The notes: generated by a model not told the origin, from the letters alone. 64,000 nucleotides of DNA from Kosakonia oryzae (GCF_001658025.2 NZ_CP014007.2:868001-932000); one strand, 5' to 3'. Positions 17,263 through 26,390 are shown, counted from the first letter of the stretch. Program-made: numbers and translations.

Positions 17263-18009
17263 ACATAAAACCCCGGATTGTCAGCGAAACCATCATCAAT
17301 GTTATTGTTATGATTTATTAACATTATCAGCGCGTTATAAAATAATAAGATGTTTCTTCTTCTCCGTGGTGTTTGTAACTAAATACGCCCACAAATATCT
17401 TCCTTGTCAAATGTCAATAGGGACAACCTCTGTTTTTGAGATCCATAAAAACAGAGTAGGTAACAATTTAGCTGTTGCAATACCAGGATGATATTACAGG
17501 CGGAGTAACGAGATCAATTAAATTAAACTTCATTTACAGCATTTATAGACTGTTTAGAATGATGCGCAGATGTTTATTATGAGGTTTTTTCTATCATGAT
17601 TTTATATAGTTACGAATATTTTACAAATCTAAACTAAGGTTATTTTTTAAATGGTTCTTAATTGTTTGTGTGTAATTGGTGATGAGGTTTTAAGAACTAA
17701 TAATTAAGATTTTTTCGAGAGAATGAACAGGTAATAAATACGAATGCGCTGTTGACGCTTTTTTCTCTATTCTGTCAGGAGTCCAGCGCCGATCGCAGGC
17801 CTTTAACGCATTATCGAAACAAGCTGCTGGGCGCATCTGGCGTACGCTTGTAAAAAAGTTGTATTAGATTAAGCGTATTCATAACACCAGACGATGTCGA
17901 TTTGAGCGTGATAAGCAGAGCATCTATCAGCCTGTTGATTGCCGGTGGTATTGTTTTTCATTCTTTTATACAGACGCAAGGGCAGTAAAAGATCAACTGG
18001 AGGAAGTTC
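17263..18009. other. AT-rich intergenic region upstream of the ABC-2 operon
   Basis: About 750 bases with no supported gene. It should contain the promoter of the minus-strand exporter operon and, near its right end, the promoter of the PanE-like gene, whose ribosome-binding site GGAGGA is just before 18010. It holds a perfect ten-base inverted repeat at 17428-17456. Confidence 0.5.
17428..17456. repeat. Perfect 10-bp inverted repeat
   Basis: CTCTGTTTTT (17428-17437) and AAAAACAGAG (17447-17456) with a nine-base spacer. The T and A runs lie inside the stem, so it is not a standard terminator on either strand; an operator or processing site is possible. Confidence 0.5.
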
Positions 18010-18903
18010 ATGATTTCTGAAAATCCTAAAGTGGCCCTCATCGGGCCGGGAGCCATCGGAACGACTATTGTCGCGGCCCTGCACGAATCAGGTCGAACTC
18101 CTGTGATTTGTGGACGTACTGCGCACCCGCAGCTCGAATTACGTTTTGACGAGGGGCGCATTATTGTACCTGGACCGGTGTTGACCGAGCCTGCCGAAAT
18201 CAAACAGCCGTTCGATCTGGTGTTTGTCGCAGTGAAGACAACGCAACTGGACGCCACTGCGGCCTGGCTGAATGTTTTGTGCGACGAGCATACGGTGGTT
18301 TGCGTGTTACAAAACGGCGTTGAGCAGAAATTACAATTTGCCGCTTATGTTGCCGGTGCGACGATTCTGCCATCAGTGGTATGGTTCCCTGCACAGCGTG
18401 AACCCGATGCCTCTGTCTGGCTGCGTGCTAAACCGCGCCTGACATTGCCTGATACGCCAGCAGCCCAACGTGTGGTCGAGGTGTTGCAGGGTACGCGCTG
18501 TGAAGTCGATCTCGCTGCTGATTTCACCTCCATTGCATGGCGCAAGTTGTTGCAGAATGCGGTTGCAGGCTTGATGGTGCTGTCAGGGCGCCGCGCCGGA
18601 ATGTTTTCACGCTCCGATATCACAGACGTGGCATTAGCTTATTTGCGCGAATGTCTTGCGGTGGCGCGTGCGGAAGGTGCGGTATTAAGTGATGACGTGC
18701 CGCAGGAGATCGTTGATGTTTTTCATCGTGCACCGGCGGATCTGGGGACCTCTATTCTCGCCGATCGCCAGGCCGGACGAGTGCTTGAGTGGGATATCCG
18801 TAATGGCGTTATACAGCGGTATGGGCGCAAGCACGGTATTCCAACGCCGTTAAGCGATCTGATTGTGCCGCTGCTTGCTGCGGCCAGCGACGGGCCCGGT
18901 TGA
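18010..18903 (+). CDS. PanE/ApbA-family ketopantoate reductase-like oxidoreductase
   Basis: A 297-residue protein with an N-terminal NADP-binding Rossmann domain (VALIGPGAIGTTI, about residues 8-20) and a C-terminal helical domain with KLLQNAV and GIPTPLSDL, typical of 2-dehydropantoate 2-reductases. The family reduces 2-oxo acids such as ketopantoate. Enterobacteria carry the housekeeping panE near yajQ, so this is likely a paralog with another 2-oxo acid substrate. ATG at 18010 follows GGAGGA at ideal spacing. The next gene starts 28 bases later, suggesting co-transcription. Confidence 0.85.
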   Translation: MISENPKVALIGPGAIGTTIVAALHESGRTPVICGRTAHPQLELRFDEGRIIVPGPVLTEPAEIKQPFDLVFVAVKTTQLDATAAWLNVLCDEHTVVCVLQNGVEQKLQFAAYVAGATILPSVVWFPAQREPDASVWLRAKPRLTLPDTPAAQRVVEVLQGTRCEVDLAADFTSIAWRKLLQNAVAGLMVLSGRRAGMFSRSDITDVALAYLRECLAVARAEGAVLSDDVPQEIVDVFHRAPADLGTSILADRQAGRVLEWDIRNGVIQRYGRKHGIPTPLSDLIVPLLAAASDGPG

Positions 18904-18931
18904 TAAAAATCGCGTATATAAAGGAGAAACG

Positions 18932-19444
18932 ATGGCGCATTCTGCACCGACCCTGCATATCCTGTGCGGCAAAATTGCGTCCGGTAAATCGACGCTTGCC
19001 GCTGAGCTGGCCAAAACACCGGGTACAGTGCTCTTAAGTGAAGATCGTTGGTTGGCATTGCTGTTTAAGGATGTGATGAGCAGCGTGGCGGACTATGTTC
19101 ACTACTCGGAAAAACTCAGGAACGCTATCGGTCCGCATACCGTTGCGCTGCTTAAAGCGGGTGTCAGCGTCGTGCTGGATTTTCCCGCTAATACGCTTGC
19201 CAGTCGCCAATGGATGATGTCTTTGATTCACGCTTCAGGCGCGGCGCATTGTCTGCACTATTTGCCGGTGGCTGACGAGGAGTGCAAAGCGCGCTTGCGG
19301 CGGCGGAATGCGGCGGGTAACCACGATTTTGCTGCTTCTGATGCACAGTTTGAAGCGATCACGCGCTATTTTGTCGAGCCGGGTGCTGAAGAAGGGTTTC
19401 ATATATTGCGTCATGATATTCACAATCATGTAACAAGGTTATGA
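18932..19444 (+). CDS. AAA-type P-loop kinase-like ATP-binding protein
   Basis: A 170-residue cytosolic protein with Walker A GKIASGKST (about residues 12-20) and a short kinase-like fold (SEDRWLALLF, VVLDFPANTLASRQW, CKARLRRRNA). It belongs to the small AAA_33/zeta-toxin-like group of predicted nucleotide or small-molecule kinases. Substrate unknown. The ATG at 18932 has AAGGAG five bases upstream, better than the in-frame upstream start that would overlap the PanE-like gene. No antitoxin-like partner is visible. Confidence 0.78.
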   Translation: MAHSAPTLHILCGKIASGKSTLAAELAKTPGTVLLSEDRWLALLFKDVMSSVADYVHYSEKLRNAIGPHTVALLKAGVSVVLDFPANTLASRQWMMSLIHASGAAHCLHYLPVADEECKARLRRRNAAGNHDFAASDAQFEAITRYFVEPGAEEGFHILRHDIHNHVTRL

Positions 19445-19480
19445 TGTCTTCAACATCCGATAAAAAGTGGAGGCAATGTC

Positions 19481-19711
19481 GTGGATAAAGATCTACTGGA
19501 CGCGGGTTATCGCGTGTATACCGGTGAAAAAATTGATGTTTACTTCAATACGGCCATTTGTAAACACTCAGGAAACTGTGTACGCGGTAATGCGAAGCTT
19601 TTTAACCTGAAACGTAAACCGTGGATCATTCCGGACGAAGTGGATGTTGAGACGGTGATCAACGTGATTGATACCTGCCCAAGCGGTGCGCTCAAATACC
19701 GCCATAACTGA
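19481..19711 (+). CDS. yjdI: YjdI, small iron-sulfur (divergent 4Fe-4S mono-cluster) protein
   Basis: A 76-residue protein almost identical in layout to E. coli YjdI. Cysteines in CKHSGNC and [10 protein letters not shown] form the mono-cluster ferredoxin-like Fer4_19 motif. The GTG start at 19481 has GGAGG (19469-19473) upstream and gives the [12 protein letters not shown]-terminus that matches E. coli. It is followed 11 bases later by yjdJ, the conserved pair. Physiological role unknown; electron transfer or a stress role is inferred. Confidence 0.93.
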   Translation: MDKDLLDAGYRVYTGEKIDVYFNTAICKHSGNCVRGNAKLFNLKRKPWIIPDEVDVETVINVIDTCPSGALKYRHN

Positions 19712-19722
19712 GGGAGAAAAAG

Positions 19723-19995
19723 ATGGAAATACTGGAAGGTCACAACAAATTTTACGTCAACGACGCCCAGGGCGTTCAGGTTGCCGAGATTGTATTTGTG
19801 CCGACGGGCGAGCATCTCAGTATTATTGAACATACTGATGTTGATCCCAGCCTGAAAGGGCAGGGCGTGGGTAAACAGCTTGTGGCGCGCGTGGTGGAAA
19901 AAATGCGGGCCGAGAACCGTAAAATTATTCCGCTGTGCCCGTTTGCCAAACACGAGTTCGATAAAACTCGTGAATATGACGATATCCGCGCATAA
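19723..19995 (+). CDS. yjdJ: YjdJ, GNAT-family N-acetyltransferase-like protein
   Basis: A 90-residue compact GNAT protein with the acetyl-CoA motif [17 protein letters not shown] and the family end [19 protein letters not shown]. It matches E. coli YjdJ and the human GTLF3B-like short GNATs. Good ribosome-binding site GGGAGA before ATG. Paired with yjdI, as in E. coli. Acetyl acceptor unknown. Confidence 0.93.
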   Translation: MEILEGHNKFYVNDAQGVQVAEIVFVPTGEHLSIIEHTDVDPSLKGQGVGKQLVARVVEKMRAENRKIIPLCPFAKHEFDKTREYDDIRA

Positions 19996-20000
19996 ATATA

Positions 20001-20022
20001 TGCACCGGTGTTAGCCGGTGCA
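20001..20022. terminator. Hairpin between convergent yjdJ and MFS genes
   Basis: Perfect 8-bp stem TGCACCGG/CCGGTGCA with loop TGTTAG just past the yjdJ stop, followed by TACCTTTC on the plus strand. The T-tract is weak, but position and stability fit a terminator. Confidence 0.65.
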
Positions 20023-20034
20023 TACCTTTCATCG

Positions 20035-21246
20035 TTACTGTCGATAGCGAATCAGCACCGCCATCACCAGCGTCAGCGCCATAAACGATACACTGTATAA
20101 CGCTTGCGCGGCTCCCCATTTTTCGGACAAAAACGCCGCCGTCAGTGTTGCCAGAGCCGCACTCATCGCCTGCCAGCGCCACGCTTTTGCGCTGGCGGCA
20201 GAGACCGACTCTTCCGGGAATGTATGCAACAAGCTGAAGGTTCCAAGAGCGAATACGACATTCGACGCCAGATGCGCCAGAAAGATCATCACCAGCGCAG
20301 CAGTCGTCCATGCCGATAATCCCGGCAACAGGAAATAGGCGGCAAGAAAAGCCAGCAGACAACAGAGCAGATAACGATTACTCGCGGCGTACTGTTCCAG
20401 CCGGTTGGCCTTCAACAGTAGCGGACCGCACAGTTGTCCGAGGCTGCGGGCAAAAATCAGCGGCAGCGCCAGCCCGGCAGCGGTATCTGGCTGAATTTGC
20501 TGTATTAACGCGGGCAACAATGCCATCGCAGGCGCACCGACGGCGGCAAGAGCAGGCAACATGAGCAGGCTTCGCTGCTGCAAAGTGGATAACCTGCTCC
20601 AGCGCACTTTGCGACGCATCTCTTCTGCATCTCCCGAGGGCAACCGTAAATAGCGAGACGTTATGCCTAACAGCGCGATCGCCAACACAAAACTTGTGGC
20701 ATCGATGCCGAGCAGGATGAGCGGCGACACTCTGCCGAACAGCACAACGCCAATCCCGGTTCCGAGCAGAACCTGCGCGGCAAAGATCACGGTTTCCATG
20801 CTGGTCGCCGCAGGCAGCTCCGCAGCACTTAAACCACGTTTGAATACCAGGCTCATGGCGGGCCAGGATAATCCGGCGACAAATGCTTCAATGGATTGCA
20901 AAGCCAGCAGTGCGGGGATGCTGTGTGTCAGCAGGCCATACAGTGGCAGCAGTAAACCGGCCAATCCCGCCAGCTCGCTTAGCAGTAGTAAGCGCAGCGG
21001 TGGAACGTGGCGGCATAACTGCTCGCCGAGGAGGCTGCCAAAAAAACCGGGCAACGTCGCCAGCATATAGGTGAGAGTGAGCGTCGCTGGAGAGGCGTGC
21101 CAGTGCAGAAGCTGGCCCAGAATAATGGTCTGCGTCAGCCCATTACCGACAGAAGAGAAAATATACGCACAGCCGAAAAGGCACAGCCAGCGGTGCTGGC
21201 GTAGTGCCTGCACTAATACCATCAATAACGTATTCATTGTTAACAT
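20035..21246 (-). CDS. MFS transporter, predicted efflux permease
   Basis: A 403-residue hydrophobic protein with about 12 helices. It contains the MFS loop 2-3 region (LPGFFGSLLGEQLCRHVPPLR), a variant of the GxLaDrxGrr motif, and a second pseudo-repeat after about residue 215. It resembles MdtH/enterobactin-exporter-like or YfcJ-like MFS proteins but lacks diagnostic residues for any. Start at 21246; a second in-frame ATG at 21237 is equally possible. Convergent with yjdJ. The substrate cannot be told from sequence. Confidence 0.85.
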   Translation of the reverse strand: MLTMNTLLMVLVQALRQHRWLCLFGCAYIFSSVGNGLTQTIILGQLLHWHASPATLTLTYMLATLPGFFGSLLGEQLCRHVPPLRLLLLSELAGLAGLLLPLYGLLTHSIPALLALQSIEAFVAGLSWPAMSLVFKRGLSAAELPAATSMETVIFAAQVLLGTGIGVVLFGRVSPLILLGIDATSFVLAIALLGITSRYLRLPSGDAEEMRRKVRWSRLSTLQQRSLLMLPALAAVGAPAMALLPALIQQIQPDTAAGLALPLIFARSLGQLCGPLLLKANRLEQYAASNRYLLCCLLAFLAAYFLLPGLSAWTTAALVMIFLAHLASNVVFALGTFSLLHTFPEESVSAASAKAWRWQAMSAALATLTAAFLSEKWGAAQALYSVSFMALTLVMAVLIRYRQ

Positions 21247-21432
21247 TCTCAGGCAAACAAAGCTCCGCGTGCAGCATGCGCCGCACGATGAAAAAAGTGT
21301 GTTTACAATGAGATGTCGTTACATTGGCTGGCCGGTTTGGATGTTATTGCTGATAAACGTAGCATCCCAAATGGCGAATGAGAAGGGCGGATTATTGTGA
21401 TGGGGACTTCCCTGTTCCCCCAAGTGCAAACG

Positions 21433-22767
21433 TCAGGCGATAAACAGGCTGAGCAGCAGCACCATGCCTAACCCGACAACCGAGTTAATCAGTTCCAGCA
21501 ATCCCCAGGTTTTAAAGGTGTCTTTCATGGAGATGCCAAAGGTTTCTTTAAATAGCAGGAAGCCGCCATCATACATCAGCGTAATGGTATTACTGCCGCA
21601 GGCGACGGCCAGGCACATCAACGCGGGGTTTAAATGAAAAGCGCTGACCATCGGCGCGACGATCCCCGCAGAGGTAATTGCCGCAACTGCGCCTTGCCCG
21701 GTCAGAATGCGGATGATGGCTGTGATAATCCACGCCACGATAAACGGTGATAGCGGAACGTTACTCATAATGTCCACGATATGGTTGCCAACGCCGGAAA
21801 CCACAATCACCTGCTTCAGGATCCCACCAGCGCTAATCACAAACAGGACGTTGGCAATTTTGGCAATCGCGTCGCTGACGCAATGGGTTACTCCGTCCGG
21901 CGTCATGCCGCGTTTAATGCCGAGAAACCAGATTGCTGCGAGCGTTGCCAGCAGCATACTAATTTCCGCGCTGCCGAAAAAAGTACAGACTTTTACCAGT
22001 TCCGAGCCAGCGGGCATAAGGCCTTTTACCAGCGAGGCCACAATCATCAGTACCGCCGGGATCAGCGGAATCAAAATACTGATGCTAAAGGGCGGCAGAT
22101 CCTGCGCTGTTTTTTCCTCTACGGGTTTTAGCAGTGAATTCAGCGGAATCGTTTTGATTCCCGGCAAATATTTTGGCAACAAAATTCCTGCACAAAACAG
22201 CGCCGGAATAATGACCAGGACGCCATACAGATAGACCTGAACAATATCGGCATTAAACGCGCTAATCAGCGCAACCGGTCCTGGCTGTGGTGGGAACAAA
22301 CTGTGTCCCATGGTTGCGCCGACCACCGTTGGAACGACCAGTTTCATATAGGGAATATGGGCTTTTTGGGCGATGTTTAATACCAGCGGCATGGCAATCA
22401 GGAAGGCGACTTCATAAAACATGGCGATGCCGAAAATCACGCCAATAAACATCAAACCAACGGTGAGAAAACGTGTGCCGCAGTGCTCAATAACGCTATC
22501 GGCAATCCTCTGACTGGCGCCGGATTCGGTCATAAATTTACCGATAATCGCGCCGAACAAAATAATAAGCGCAAGGTGGCCGAGAATACTGCCCAGACCG
22601 TCCTGAACGACAGACACAATTTTATCGAGTGGAATACCTTCCATGATTGCGACAAATATACCTGCAATCAGCAGTGCGAAAATATTATGAAATTTGTATT
22701 TCAGGTTCATAACAACCAAAAGTGCAATACCTACCAGCACCCAGAATAAGGCTAACAACGGGGACAT
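21433..22767 (-). CDS. GntP-family sugar acid:H+ symporter
   Basis: A 444-residue inner-membrane permease of the GntP (gluconate permease) family with about 12-14 helices. Family marks include GATMGHSLFPPQPGPVA and the C-terminal GQGAVAAITSAGIVAP and CGSNTITLMYDGGF. It lies 61 bases downstream of a mannonate dehydratase on the same strand, so it probably imports a hexuronate-derived aldonate such as fructuronate or D-mannonate. E. coli gntP, a fructuronate/gluconate carrier, also neighbours uxuA. The hairpin between the genes suggests lower permease expression. Confidence 0.88.
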   Translation of the reverse strand: MSPLLALFWVLVGIALLVVMNLKYKFHNIFALLIAGIFVAIMEGIPLDKIVSVVQDGLGSILGHLALIILFGAIIGKFMTESGASQRIADSVIEHCGTRFLTVGLMFIGVIFGIAMFYEVAFLIAMPLVLNIAQKAHIPYMKLVVPTVVGATMGHSLFPPQPGPVALISAFNADIVQVYLYGVLVIIPALFCAGILLPKYLPGIKTIPLNSLLKPVEEKTAQDLPPFSISILIPLIPAVLMIVASLVKGLMPAGSELVKVCTFFGSAEISMLLATLAAIWFLGIKRGMTPDGVTHCVSDAIAKIANVLFVISAGGILKQVIVVSGVGNHIVDIMSNVPLSPFIVAWIITAIIRILTGQGAVAAITSAGIVAPMVSAFHLNPALMCLAVACGSNTITLMYDGGFLLFKETFGISMKDTFKTWGLLELINSVVGLGMVLLLSLFIA

Positions 22768-22795
22768 AGAGAATACCTTACGGATTGGCTATCAA

Positions 22796-22818
22796 GAAAA
22801 GCCGGTGGAACCACCGGC
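22796..22818 (-). terminator. Hairpin between uxuA-like and gntP-like genes
   Basis: GCCGGTGG and CCACCGGC around a two-base spacer, followed by TTTTC on the minus strand and located 10 bases after the uxuA-like stop. Likely a partial terminator or a RNA-stabilising stem before the permease gene. Confidence 0.65.
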
Positions 22819-22828
22819 CCGAATAAAA

Positions 22829-23902
22829 TTAGTTTTGTTTTTCGAGTGCTTCCCAAAGCCCGTGTAAATAGGTTACGCCGAGCGCTCGATCGTAAAGACC
22901 GTAGCCTGGACGGCCGGTTTCGCCCCAGATGAAACGCCCGTGATCTGGACGGACGTAACCGTCGAACCCGTTGTCATGCAAGGCTTTCATGACTTCGTAC
23001 ATATCCAGTGAACCGTAGCGGGATAAGTGGGCGGATTCATAGAAATCTTTATCTTTAATCAGTTTAATATTACGCACATGCGCAAAGTGAATACGTTTTC
23101 GGCGTGTAAATTCGGCCAGGATTTGGCACACGTTATTATCCGGATCCTCGGCGATCGAACCGGTACATAAGGTAATACCGTTGGCTTCAGAATCGACTGC
23201 ATTACAAATCCAGTCGAGATCGTCACGATTTTTAACGATGCGCGGCAGGCCAAAAATAGAATACGGCGGATCGTCCGGGTGGATCGCCATTTTAATACCG
23301 ACTTCTTCACAAACTGGAATAACACGCTCAAGGAAGTAAACCAGATTTTCGCGTAATTTCTTATCGTCGACATCTTTATATTTAGCAAACAACTCCTGCA
23401 CTTTTGCCAGTCGTTCGGGTTCCCAACCTGGAAGCGCAAAGCCGTTGGCGTTCTCCAGCACCTCTTTAACCACTTCATCCAGCGTTTTATCGATGCCTTT
23501 CTTTTCGAACGCCATCGTCAGTGAACCGTCCGGCAGCATGTAATTCATCTCAGTCTTCATCCAGTCAAAAACCGGCATAAAGTTGTAGCAGATGACTTTT
23601 ACCCCAACTTCTGCAAGATTGCGGATGGTTTGCTGGTAATTGGCAATCAGCCGATCGCGGCTGGGAAGACCGATCTTAATATCGTCATGAATATTAACAC
23701 TTTCAATCACTTCCATCTTAAGCCCGGCATCACGAACTTGCCCGGCAAGCGCGTTGATTTTCTCTTTTGGCCATACTTCACCTACCGGTACATCGTACAA
23801 CGCTCCTACTACCCCTTCGACGCCGGGTACCTGGCGGATGTATTCCAGCGGGATTTTGTCTTCAACTGGTCCAAACCAGCGCATTGTCATTTGCATGCTC
23901 AT
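22829..23902 (-). CDS. uxuA: Mannonate dehydratase, short (Firmicutes-like) form
   Basis: A 357-residue UxuA-family enzyme, which dehydrates D-mannonate to 2-keto-3-deoxygluconate using a divalent metal. Visible family regions are [57 protein letters not shown] and RPDHG, giving the metal ligands His, Cys, His and Asp. It is about 37 residues shorter than E. coli UxuA (394) and lacks the insertion after the substrate loop, as in Bacillus and Thermotoga forms. It may therefore be a laterally acquired paralog. The start at 23902 follows GAGGTGG at five bases; the frame is open further upstream without a better site. Confidence 0.92.
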   Translation of the reverse strand: MSMQMTMRWFGPVEDKIPLEYIRQVPGVEGVVGALYDVPVGEVWPKEKINALAGQVRDAGLKMEVIESVNIHDDIKIGLPSRDRLIANYQQTIRNLAEVGVKVICYNFMPVFDWMKTEMNYMLPDGSLTMAFEKKGIDKTLDEVVKEVLENANGFALPGWEPERLAKVQELFAKYKDVDDKKLRENLVYFLERVIPVCEEVGIKMAIHPDDPPYSIFGLPRIVKNRDDLDWICNAVDSEANGITLCTGSIAEDPDNNVCQILAEFTRRKRIHFAHVRNIKLIKDKDFYESAHLSRYGSLDMYEVMKALHDNGFDGYVRPDHGRFIWGETGRPGYGLYDRALGVTYLHGLWEALEKQN

Positions 23903-24282
23903 TGCCACCTCTAAAAGAAACACTCAACTGCCATACTAGTATTGATAGTAGCGTTTGCCTGTACCTGATTTTGCGATCGGCTTCACATATAAGCCGTTTG
24001 GTTTGCGGGTGTTGGCAGGCGATTGCCCGATGTGTTTGGTTATGTGGGAGAAATAAGGCGCTGACAAATTTTTTTAAATTAACGCTTGCGTAATAGGGGC
24101 AACCATGAGTTAATGCGCCGTCGGTTTGATAAATCATTATCTCCAGTAGTTCACTAAAGTCTTTCTCATCTCTAAGTACCTCCTTGCTACTTCTTTTTGG
24201 GTCTTCGCTTTACACTCTGATAAAAAATAATGTCTCAGACCATTACTGCCGCATTCGGCGAACAAAATAGAAGGTTACAAGC
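23903..24282. promoter_or_regulatory. Divergent region between uxuA-like gene and cold-shock gene
   Basis: About 380 bases. The left part should hold the uxuA promoter, with the palindrome ATACTAGTAT at 23933-23942 about 30 bases upstream of its start codon as a possible GntR-type (UxuR/ExuR-like) operator. The right part is a pyrimidine-rich leader of the cold-shock gene, as seen for the long structured 5' UTRs of cspA-type mRNAs. I cannot identify a cold box with confidence. Confidence 0.4.
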
Positions 24283-24495
24283 ATGTCTACTAAAATGAAC
24301 GGTATCGTTAAATGGTTCAACGCTGAGAAAGGCTTCGGTTTCATTACTCCGAAAGATGGCAGCAAAGATGTATTCGTACATTTCTCTGCTATCCAGAGCA
24401 ATGCGTACCGTACTCTTGAAGAAAATCAAGAGGTTGAGTTTACTATCGAAAACGGTCCGAAAGGCCCGGCTGCGGCCAACGTGGTTCCGCGCTAA
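24283..24495 (+). CDS. CspA-family cold-shock protein
   Basis: A 70-residue single OB-fold nucleic-acid chaperone: [12 protein letters not shown] (RNP1 region), [10 protein letters not shown] (RNP2 region) and the C-terminal KGPAAANVV. Family members melt RNA structures and are often cold induced. The combination of this gene with a downstream YmcF-like small protein is the same as at E. coli cspG/cspB-type loci, so this is probably an inducible paralog rather than cspC or cspE. AGAAGG precedes ATG. Confidence 0.95.
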   Translation: MSTKMNGIVKWFNAEKGFGFITPKDGSKDVFVHFSAIQSNAYRTLEENQEVEFTIENGPKGPAAANVVPR

Positions 24496-24504
24496 GGATT
24501 TACC

Positions 24505-24693
24505 ATTACGAATCGTATCCATTTTCGCTGCCCGTGCTGCCACGGGTCGCAATACCGAATTTCCAGTTTTGATGTCACTGAGAAAAACCCGGTCGGTGCT
24601 AAATGTATTTTTTGCAAATCTGCAATGAACACATTTGATAATATCGCCGCGTTTATCCAGGCCGGTTCGAATACTGTCGAATTCCGTAAATAA
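24505..24693 (+). CDS. ymcF: YmcF/YnfQ-like small zinc-ribbon protein with ATT start
   Basis: Directly after the csp stop, with AAGGA (24494-24498) six bases before an ATT codon, a 62-residue frame reads ITNRIHFRCPCCHGSQYR and continues through SFDVTEKNPVGAKCIFCKSA to a TAA at 24691. It matches the E. coli cold-shock small proteins YmcF and YnfQ (TNHIHFRCPCCHGSQYRTS-type start), for which initiation at a non-AUG codon has been reported. The cysteines CPCC and CIFC form a likely zinc-binding ribbon. No ATG lies upstream of the conserved region, so normal gene calling misses it. It overlaps nothing and ends right at a terminator, implying a csp-ymcF bicistronic mRNA. Function unknown. Confidence 0.85.
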   Translation: MTNRIHFRCPCCHGSQYRISSFDVTEKNPVGAKCIFCKSAMNTFDNIAAFIQAGSNTVEFRK

Positions 24694-24728
24694 AAAAGAG
24701 CAGGTCAGATTTCTGATCTGCTTTTTTT
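24694..24728 (+). terminator. Rho-independent terminator of the csp-ymcF operon
   Basis: Ten-base stem GCAGGTCAGA/TCTGATCTGC (one G-T pair) with two-base spacer at 24700-24721 and seven T residues. The A-run on the left makes it usable for the convergent regulator gene too. Confidence 0.92.
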
Positions 24729-24736
24729 ATTCTGCA

Positions 24737-25516
24737 TTATTCCGCCATTAACATAATCATTTTGATCGCGCGATTACTGGTTAATTGCCAGGTCATCTGC
24801 CGGAAATGCAACTCCCCCTGCTGCGAATGATGAAAAACGCGTTCGCCCCCTTCGCGCACCACCACCTGCTGGCGCGACCAGAAGGTGCGAAACAGTTCGC
24901 TGTCGTTACTCAGATTCTGCACTAAATGATTCAATCCCTGATCGTGCGGATAGTGCATCGCATCGGCACGCAATTCCGCGACAATCCGGCTGGCACGCGT
25001 CTCCCAGTCAACCACCAGCGTTTGCGCAAGGGGATGACGAAACATAAAACTCATCATATTCGGCTGGGCATCCTTATCCAGCCAGCCGCTAAATAGCGCT
25101 TCAGCGGGCGTATTCCACGCCACCATATTCCAGGTGACATCCAGCAAATAACAGGGGCACTGCACCTGATTCACCGTCGCCAGTACCGATTCTTCCACGG
25201 TAATGACATGCTCTTCCTGCGGATCGTTTTGCAGCGCCAGGTGGAACAGATACTTCCGCTCCGCCTGCGTCATTTTTAATACGCCGGCAATATTCGACAG
25301 GGTTTGCGGCGACACGACAATGTCGCGCCCCTGTTCAATCCACGTATACCAGGTGGTGCTGATACCGCTGAGCTGCGCCACTTCTTCCCGGCGTAATCCG
25401 CGGGTGCGCCGCCTACCTTGCGCCGGCAGGCCAATATCGGCCGGCGCGGTTTTTTCCCGCTGCGCACGTAAAAAAGCGCCGAGAGTTTTTGGCCCGGCAA
25501 AGAGAGTATTTTCCAT
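24737..25516 (-). CDS. XRE-family regulator with MmyB-like ligand-binding domain
   Basis: A 259-residue protein with an N-terminal helix-turn-helix (about residues 10-80; RGLRREEVAQLSGISTTWYTWIEQGRD) and a C-terminal PAS-like MmyB ligand-binding domain (about 105-255; PCYLLDVTWNMVAWNTPAEALF). This group often binds fatty-acid-like or other small ligands and represses a divergent gene. Here the divergent neighbour is a YafE-like methyltransferase with a 109-base gap, so control of that gene is the natural inference. Confidence 0.9.
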   Translation of the reverse strand: MENTLFAGPKTLGAFLRAQREKTAPADIGLPAQGRRRTRGLRREEVAQLSGISTTWYTWIEQGRDIVVSPQTLSNIAGVLKMTQAERKYLFHLALQNDPQEEHVITVEESVLATVNQVQCPCYLLDVTWNMVAWNTPAEALFSGWLDKDAQPNMMSFMFRHPLAQTLVVDWETRASRIVAELRADAMHYPHDQGLNHLVQNLSNDSELFRTFWSRQQVVVREGGERVFHHSQQGELHFRQMTWQLTSNRAIKMIMLMAE

Positions 25517-25625
25517 GGGTGGTACTCGTTAATACCAGTATAAGTAGCCATATTGTACCCCTATAAAGAGGGTCGTATAGTCGGCAAAGAGCAAATTTTT
25601 GTCGTGCTAAAAAAGGAACAAGAGA

Positions 25626-26387
25626 ATGGCGGTCAATCATCATGAATTAACGAAACAACAGTTTGGCGATCAGGCGCAGGCCTACCTCACCAGCCAGGTT
25701 CACGCGCAGGGCGCAGATTTGGTGCGGCTGGCGGAGTGGCTCAGCGAAAATCCTGCTGCCGCAGTGCTGGATCTGGGCTGCGGTGCCGGGCATGCCAGTT
25801 TTGTCGCGGCTGGCGTCGTCCGTGAAGTGACGGCTTACGATCTGTCGGAAAAAATGCTCGACGTGGTACGCCAGGCGGCCCGCGATCGTCAGCTGAACAA
25901 TATCAGCACGGTACATGGCGCGGCGGAACAATTACCCTTTGCCGATGGCGCGTTTGATGTGGTGATCAGCCGTTACTCTGCCCATCACTGGCATGATGTT
26001 GCGCTGGCGCTGCGTGAGGTAAAACGTGTGCTGAAGCCGGGCGGTAAATTTATTTTAATGGATATCGCCTCGCCGGGCCGCCCGGTGCTGGATATCTGGC
26101 TGCAAACCATCGAAGTGCTGCGCGATCCGTCTCACGTGCGCAACTACTCGGCGGCGGAGTGGCTGCAAATGACGCAGCAGAGCGGGATGACGGTCGATAA
26201 GCTGTTAACCGATCGCCTGGCGCTGGAATACAGTTCGTGGGTTGAACGCATGAAAACACCGGAAGTATTGCGTGCGGCAATCCGCTTTCTGCAACAGCAA
26301 ACGTCGGAAGAGGTGAAGCAGCACTTCCAGATTGGCGAAGACGGCTCGTTTACGTCAGACACCATCATGTTCCAGACTCAGGCCTGA
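25626..26387 (+). CDS. yafE: Class I SAM-dependent methyltransferase, YafE-like
   Basis: A 253-residue cytosolic methyltransferase with motif I VLDLGCGAGHASF (about residues 47-59), acidic motif VTAYDLS, motif II region FDVVISRYSAHHWHD and post-motif LKPGGKFILMD. The sequence follows E. coli YafE closely (KQFGxQAxAYLTSxVHA start), itself of unknown substrate within the UbiE/YcgJ group. Start ATG at 25626 has AGGAAC upstream. Divergent from an XRE-MmyB regulator and convergent with a hydrolase. Confidence 0.86.
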   Translation: MAVNHHELTKQQFGDQAQAYLTSQVHAQGADLVRLAEWLSENPAAAVLDLGCGAGHASFVAAGVVREVTAYDLSEKMLDVVRQAARDRQLNNISTVHGAAEQLPFADGAFDVVISRYSAHHWHDVALALREVKRVLKPGGKFILMDIASPGRPVLDIWLQTIEVLRDPSHVRNYSAAEWLQMTQQSGMTVDKLLTDRLALEYSSWVERMKTPEVLRAAIRFLQQQTSEEVKQHFQIGEDGSFTSDTIMFQTQA

Positions 26388-26390
26388 CAA

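Noticed and set aside
17869..18084. 71-codon minus-strand frame over the PanE-like start
   Set aside because: Antisense shadow of a gene with a strong start; no supporting motif.
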